Shown here: positions 60,795-64,000 of the stretch, piece by piece
Layout of the letters: every line of letters begins with the position of its first letter
Numbering within the stretch: the stretch's first letter is position 1
Assembly (NCBI GenBank): GCA_963813415.1
Contig: CAWEYW010000005.1
Coordinates: 124,001-188,000, forward strand
DNA from: CAIWHR01 sp963813415
GTDB taxonomy: Bacteria > Pseudomonadota > Gammaproteobacteria > Burkholderiales > Casimicrobiaceae
DNA length: 64,000 nucleotides
Reading direction: 5' to 3'
Notes under the pieces: generated by a model
What the model was told of the DNA's origin: nothing
Databases searched by the model: none
What the model saw: the letters and a program-made list of their open reading frames with translations, nothing else
Program-made: the position numbers and the translations under genes

Positions 60795-62087
60795 TCAGTC
60801 GCCCGCGGTCGCGGTGCGGGGTAGCGGACGGTGACGCCGCGCCTCGACGACCGTGGCCATCGACAGCAGCAGGAACGCCGCGATGGCCACGAACACGAGC
60901 CGTGGCGTGTGATGATCGAGCAGGCTGCCAGCGAGCACGGGGCCGACGGTCGCCCCGAGATCGAGGCCCGAATACACGAAGCCGTAGGTTCGCCCCGACG
61001 CCCCCGGCGGCGTGGCCTTGCGCACGATCATGTCGCGCGAGGGTCCGGTGCAACCGATTGCGAACCCGGCCAGTGCGAAGAGCGGCAGCGCGAGCGCAGG
61101 CGCGACCGGTATGGCGGCCACCAGCAGCATCACGACCGCACCGGTGAAAAGACCGCTCGCCGCCACGCGATCGTGACGGCGCGTGCGGGCAGCGAGAAAT
61201 CCCCCCGTCACGATGCCTGCCGTGGCGCCGAGGAGATATCCGGTGATCGCGGACGTGGCGGCCGCCATCGGAATCGCATACGCCGCATTCAGCGCCGGCG
61301 CGCCGAGGGTCTGCACGCTGAAGATGGCGACCGTGTACAGCGCGAAAAAGGCAAAGCACAGGAGGATCGGCGCCTGCCGGAAAAGATCGACGCTGCGCAC
61401 ATCGTCGCGGGCGGTCACGCCGCGGTGGCCGGTGGTCTCGAGGTGATGGCCATTCACGACCAGGATGGCGAGCATCACCAGCCCGGCGATGCCCATCGTG
61501 GCCAGTGCCGCGCGCCACCCGAATGCGCTGCCGAGCGCATAGCTGCATAGCGGCGCGACGGCATATCCCAGGCTGCCACCGACCCCGTGCACGCTGTACG
61601 CGTGACCGAGCCGGCGCATCGCCACACGGCCGTTCAGGATCGCGAAATCCGCCGGATGGAACACGCCGTTGCCGATACCCATCAGCGCGGCGACCACATA
61701 GAGCCACCCGAAGGCCGGAGCAAGCGCAGCGACCAGCGTCCCGCCGGCAATCAACGCGACACCCGCCAGGAGCACGGGCCGGGCGCCGAAGCGATCGACC
61801 GCGAAGCCGGCCCCGAACTGGCACAGGCCACTGGCCGCGTAGAACACGCTCATCAGCGCGCCCAGGCTTGCATAACTCACGTCGAACTCCACCTTGAGGA
61901 ACACGAACAGCGGCGGCAACGCAAGCTGCAGGAAGTGCGAGAGGCAATGCGCGCCGGCGATGAGGCCGATCACCTTCGCATCGCGCCGGAACGTGCCGGC
62001 GATGGCGGTATCCAAAGGCGTTGTAAGGTCGGGAGCCAGACCCTCCACTATACTGCACCCGGTTTGCGCTCCAGTGACGATGCGCAC
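60795..62087 (-). CDS. MFS transporter
   Basis: A 12-helix inner-membrane transporter, up to 430 residues, with AGAHCLSHFLQLALPPLFVF in helix 1, the loop motif FAVDRFGARPVLLAG, HPADFAILNG in helix 4 and AIGCTGPSRDMIVRKATPPG between helices 10-11. It resembles the fosmidomycin-resistance/NarK-like branch; the substrate is unknown. The start is uncertain: GTG at 62087 is the longest, but a TATAGT hexamer at 62052-62047 suggests a later TTG at 62015. It is divergent from msrB. Confidence 0.88.
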   Translation of the reverse strand: MRIVTGAQTGCSIVEGLAPDLTTPLDTAIAGTFRRDAKVIGLIAGAHCLSHFLQLALPPLFVFLKVEFDVSYASLGALMSVFYAASGLCQFGAGFAVDRFGARPVLLAGVALIAGGTLVAALAPAFGWLYVVAALMGIGNGVFHPADFAILNGRVAMRRLGHAYSVHGVGGSLGYAVAPLCSYALGSAFGWRAALATMGIAGLVMLAILVVNGHHLETTGHRGVTARDDVRSVDLFRQAPILLCFAFFALYTVAIFSVQTLGAPALNAAYAIPMAAATSAITGYLLGATAGIVTGGFLAARTRRHDRVAASGLFTGAVVMLLVAAIPVAPALALPLFALAGFAIGCTGPSRDMIVRKATPPGASGRTYGFVYSGLDLGATVGPVLAGSLLDHHTPRLVFVAIAAFLLLSMATVVEARRHRPLPRTATAGD

Positions 62088-62164
62088 GCGCCACCGCCGG
62101 ATCGGGAGACCGACTGCTCTGCGCAGCTGTCACCGTGGAAATTCCTCGGAAGCGGAGAAACAGC

Positions 62165-62569
62165 ATGGTCGACAAGGTTACGAAAAGCGACGCCGAATGG
62201 CGGGAGCAGCTCGATCAGGAGCAGTATCGCGTCACCCGCAAGAAGGGGACGGAGCGCGCGTTCACCGGCAAGTACTGGGACAACCACGAGCATGGCATGT
62301 ACCGCTGCGTCTGTTGCGGCACGCCGCTGTTCAGCTCCGAGACCAAGTTCGAGTCGGGCACGGGCTGGCCCAGCTTCTACGCCCCCTTAGCCCCCGAGAA
62401 CGTGCGCAACCAGGATGACTCGAGCTTCTTCATGCGCCGTACCGAAGTCGTCTGCGCAGCATGCGATGCGCACCTCGGGCATGTCTTCAACGATGGGCCG
62501 CAGCCGACCGGCCTGCGCTATTGCCTGAACTCGGCCGCGCTCGCATTCGAGCCGCAGGCGGACGAGTGA
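62165..62569 (+). CDS. msrB: Peptide-methionine (R)-S-oxide reductase
   Basis: Repairs oxidised methionine (R-sulfoxide) in proteins. The 134 residues have the catalytic Cys120 in GLRYCLNSAAL, zinc ligands Cys48/Cys51 (RCVCCG) and Cys97/Cys100 (CAACDAHLGHVF), and SGTGWPSFYAPL. ATG at 62165, with GGAG upstream; an earlier in-frame start at 62135 is not needed. No MsrA is adjacent. Confidence 0.96.
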   Translation: MVDKVTKSDAEWREQLDQEQYRVTRKKGTERAFTGKYWDNHEHGMYRCVCCGTPLFSSETKFESGTGWPSFYAPLAPENVRNQDDSSFFMRRTEVVCAACDAHLGHVFNDGPQPTGLRYCLNSAALAFEPQADE

Positions 62570-62601
62570 GGCGCGCTCCGATGCCTGATTGAGACCGACC
62601 G

Positions 62602-63264
62602 GTGCGACTGCTCCTCGCGGAAGACGACCGCATGATCGGCGCTAGCATCCAGAAAGGCCTGCGCCAGGATGGTTTCACGCTGGACTGGGTGCAGGACGGG
62701 CGCGCCGCCGAGCTCGCGTTGCAGGAGCAGGTGCACGACCTCTTGCTGCTCGATCTAGGGCTGCCGCGCAAGGAAGGTCTCGCAGTGCTGACGGCGATGC
62801 GCCGTCGCGGCGACGTGCGCCCGGTGATGATTCTCACCGCGCGTGATGCCATCGCCGATCGCGTTGCGGGGCTCGACGCGGGTGCGGACGATTACCTGGT
62901 CAAGCCGTTCGCCCTCGACGAACTCGCGGCACGCATCCGCGCGCTGCTGCGCCGCCAGGCCGGCCGCGCGGAGCCGGTGCTCTCCTACGGCGACATCGAG
63001 CTGCGCCCCGCCACTCGCGAGACGCGCGTGCACGGCGAGCCGATCGCACTGTCGCCGCGCGAGTTCGCGATCCTCGAGGCATTGCTGACGCGACCGGGCG
63101 CGGTGCTGTCGCGCGCGCAGCTCGAGGAGAAGCTCTACGGCTGGCAGGACGAGGTCGAGAGCAACGCCGTCGAAGTGCATCTGCACGGACTGCGGCGCAA
63201 GCTCGGCATCGATGTCATTCGCAACGTGCGCGGCGTGGGCTGGATGATCGGCAAGGCGTCATGA
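62602..63264 (+). CDS. OmpR/PhoB family response regulator (QseB/PmrA-like)
   Basis: A 220-residue two-component regulator. The receiver has acidic pocket LAEDDR, phospho-acceptor Asp51 in LLLLDLGLPRKEG, and VKPF with the conserved Lys. The C-terminal winged-helix domain has LSPREFAILEALLTRPG and HLHGLRRKLG. GTG start at 62602. Its stop overlaps a short frame that links it to the histidine kinase downstream. Confidence 0.95.
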   Translation: MRLLLAEDDRMIGASIQKGLRQDGFTLDWVQDGRAAELALQEQVHDLLLLDLGLPRKEGLAVLTAMRRRGDVRPVMILTARDAIADRVAGLDAGADDYLVKPFALDELAARIRALLRRQAGRAEPVLSYGDIELRPATRETRVHGEPIALSPREFAILEALLTRPGAVLSRAQLEEKLYGWQDEVESNAVEVHLHGLRRKLGIDVIRNVRGVGWMIGKAS

Positions 63265-63359
63265 GCATCGCACGGCCGCCCGAGGGCGCTTGCCGCCCCC
63301 GCGGGAGGGTGGAGGCGCAGCCCGTGCCGCGGGCAAGGCTTGCGGAGGTGCATCGATGA
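63261..63359 (+). CDS. Possible 32-aa linking ORF between response regulator and kinase
   Basis: An ATG-started frame of 33 codons including the stop, beginning MSIARPPEGACRPRGRV. Its ATG overlaps the response-regulator stop (ATGA) and its TGA overlaps the kinase ATG (ATGA again). Both overlaps in the right frame suggest it may serve translational coupling, or be a real Arg-rich peptide. No homology is recognised; chance is a fair alternative. Confidence 0.3.
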   Translation: MSIARPPEGACRPRGRVEAQPVPRARLAEVHR

Positions 63360-64000
63360 GCGCCCCAGCGCCATCGTTACGGACCCAGCTCATCGGCTGG
63401 CTGGCCGCGGGGCTCGTCGCTGCCGGGACCGTCGCCGCGATCGCCACGTACCAGCGCGCCCGCCAGGAAGCGAACGTGCTGTTCGACTACCAGCTGCAGC
63501 AGATGGCGGCGTCGCTGACCGGCATGCCGATCGCGGCGAGCGTGCCGCCCGGGGCGCCGCCAGGCGCCGATGCGCTGGTCGTGCAGGTGTGGGATCGCAA
63601 CGGCGTGCAGGTCTATCTCTCCCAGCCGCAAAGCCGCCTGCCGCAGCACGCGCAACTGGGGTTCAACACCGTCGCCACCGACGCCGGTGAGTGGCGGGTG
63701 TTCAGCATGCTCGCCGGACAGCAGGTGGTGCAGGTGGCGCAGCCGATGGGCGTGCGGCGCGCGCTCGCCACCAGCATGGCACTGCGCACGGTCGTGCCGC
63801 TGCTCGCGGTGCTGCCGTTGCTCGCGCTGCTCGTGTGGATCACCATCGCCCGCGGATTGCGGCCCATCGATCGCCTGGCGCGGACATTGAGTGCACGCAG
63901 CCCGCGTGAGCTCGAGCCGCTCCCCGAAGCGGGGCTGCCGCAGGAAGTGACGCCGCTCGTGCACGCACTGAACGGGTTGCTCGCCCGTCTCGACGAAGCA
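63356..64000 (+). CDS. Sensor histidine kinase, N-terminal part (cut at right edge)
   Basis: The first 215 residues of a membrane sensor kinase: transmembrane segment 1 (about 10-32, QLIGWLAAGLVAAGTVAAIA), a periplasmic sensor with WRVFSMLAGQQVVQVAQPMG, transmembrane segment 2 (about 145-165, TVVPLLAVLPLLALLVWI), then the start of a HAMP-like linker ending RLDEA. The His box and ATPase domain lie outside the window. Cognate partner is the response regulator just upstream; the layout recalls QseC/PmrB-type kinases. Confidence 0.9.
   Translation, partial: MSAPAPSLRTQLIGWLAAGLVAAGTVAAIATYQRARQEANVLFDYQLQQMAASLTGMPIAASVPPGAPPGADALVVQVWDRNGVQVYLSQPQSRLPQHAQLGFNTVATDAGEWRVFSMLAGQQVVQVAQPMGVRRALATSMALRTVVPLLAVLPLLALLVWITIARGLRPIDRLARTLSARSPRELEPLPEAGLPQEVTPLVHALNGLLARLDEA

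Noticed and set aside
62021..62054. Promoter for msrB (TTGTAA and TATACT)
   Set aside because: The TATACT is good, but the only -35-like hexamer is 22 bp away, too far for a standard sigma-70 promoter.

Overview
The window is a dense, GC-rich (roughly two-thirds G+C by eye) chromosomal segment with almost no gene-free DNA. The chain rpoE-rseA-rseB-mucD-grx-lepA-lepB-DUF4845-rnc-era-recO-pdxJ-nagZ and the chain sdhCDAB-sdhE-gltA-sucAB-lpd-zapE both follow the usual order of Betaproteobacteria (Burkholderiales/Rhodocyclales-like). The genus cannot be read from the sequence. No rRNA, tRNA, insertion sequence, prophage or CRISPR array was seen.

Layout. 1-9450: a truncated carboxylesterase, a metallo-beta-lactamase-fold lipoprotein coupled to an IclR regulator, two overlapping small unknown genes, a HAD phosphatase, a long Mycobacterium-type glutamine-dependent NAD synthetase, and a lysine-catabolism-like module (Lrp regulator divergent from a saccharopine-dehydrogenase-like protein and an aminoadipate-semialdehyde-dehydrogenase-like protein). 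9450-11800: an MFS transporter and a DUF72 protein. 11800-23460 (minus strand): the envelope-stress sigma-E locus with its periplasmic protease, then translation, RNA-processing, repair, PLP and cell-wall-recycling genes. 23460-30000 (minus): asparaginase, PrpE, an acyltransferase, an AcuI/YhdH-type reductase and ZapE. 29900-41350 (minus): succinate dehydrogenase, citrate synthase and 2-oxoglutarate dehydrogenase. The 690-bp gltA-sucA gap is filled by tandem, hairpin-forming repeats.

At 41576-51726 a GntR regulator lies divergent from mdh, a CitE-like lyase, prpB, prpC, prpD, a DUF3617 protein and acnA. A perfect AT-rich palindrome and a TTGACA-N18-TACAAT promoter sit between regulator and mdh, and a strong rho-independent terminator ends the run. 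With PrpE and AcuI nearby, this makes a propionate-to-pyruvate/succinate (2-methylcitrate) route placed directly beside the TCA cycle genes.

51750-64000: an EamA transporter, a GDSL esterase, a helical-repeat lipoprotein, an orphan ParA, a translationally coupled trio (M14 carboxypeptidase, glycosyltransferase, GDP-mannose-3,5-epimerase-like enzyme), ttcA, a glutathione transferase, an SDR without the usual Tyr/Lys pair, an MFS transporter, msrB, and a two-component system whose kinase runs off the right edge. Many neighbours overlap by ATGA, so translational coupling is a general trait here. Start sites were chosen from ribosome-binding sites, overlaps and family lengths; GTG or TTG starts are flagged.
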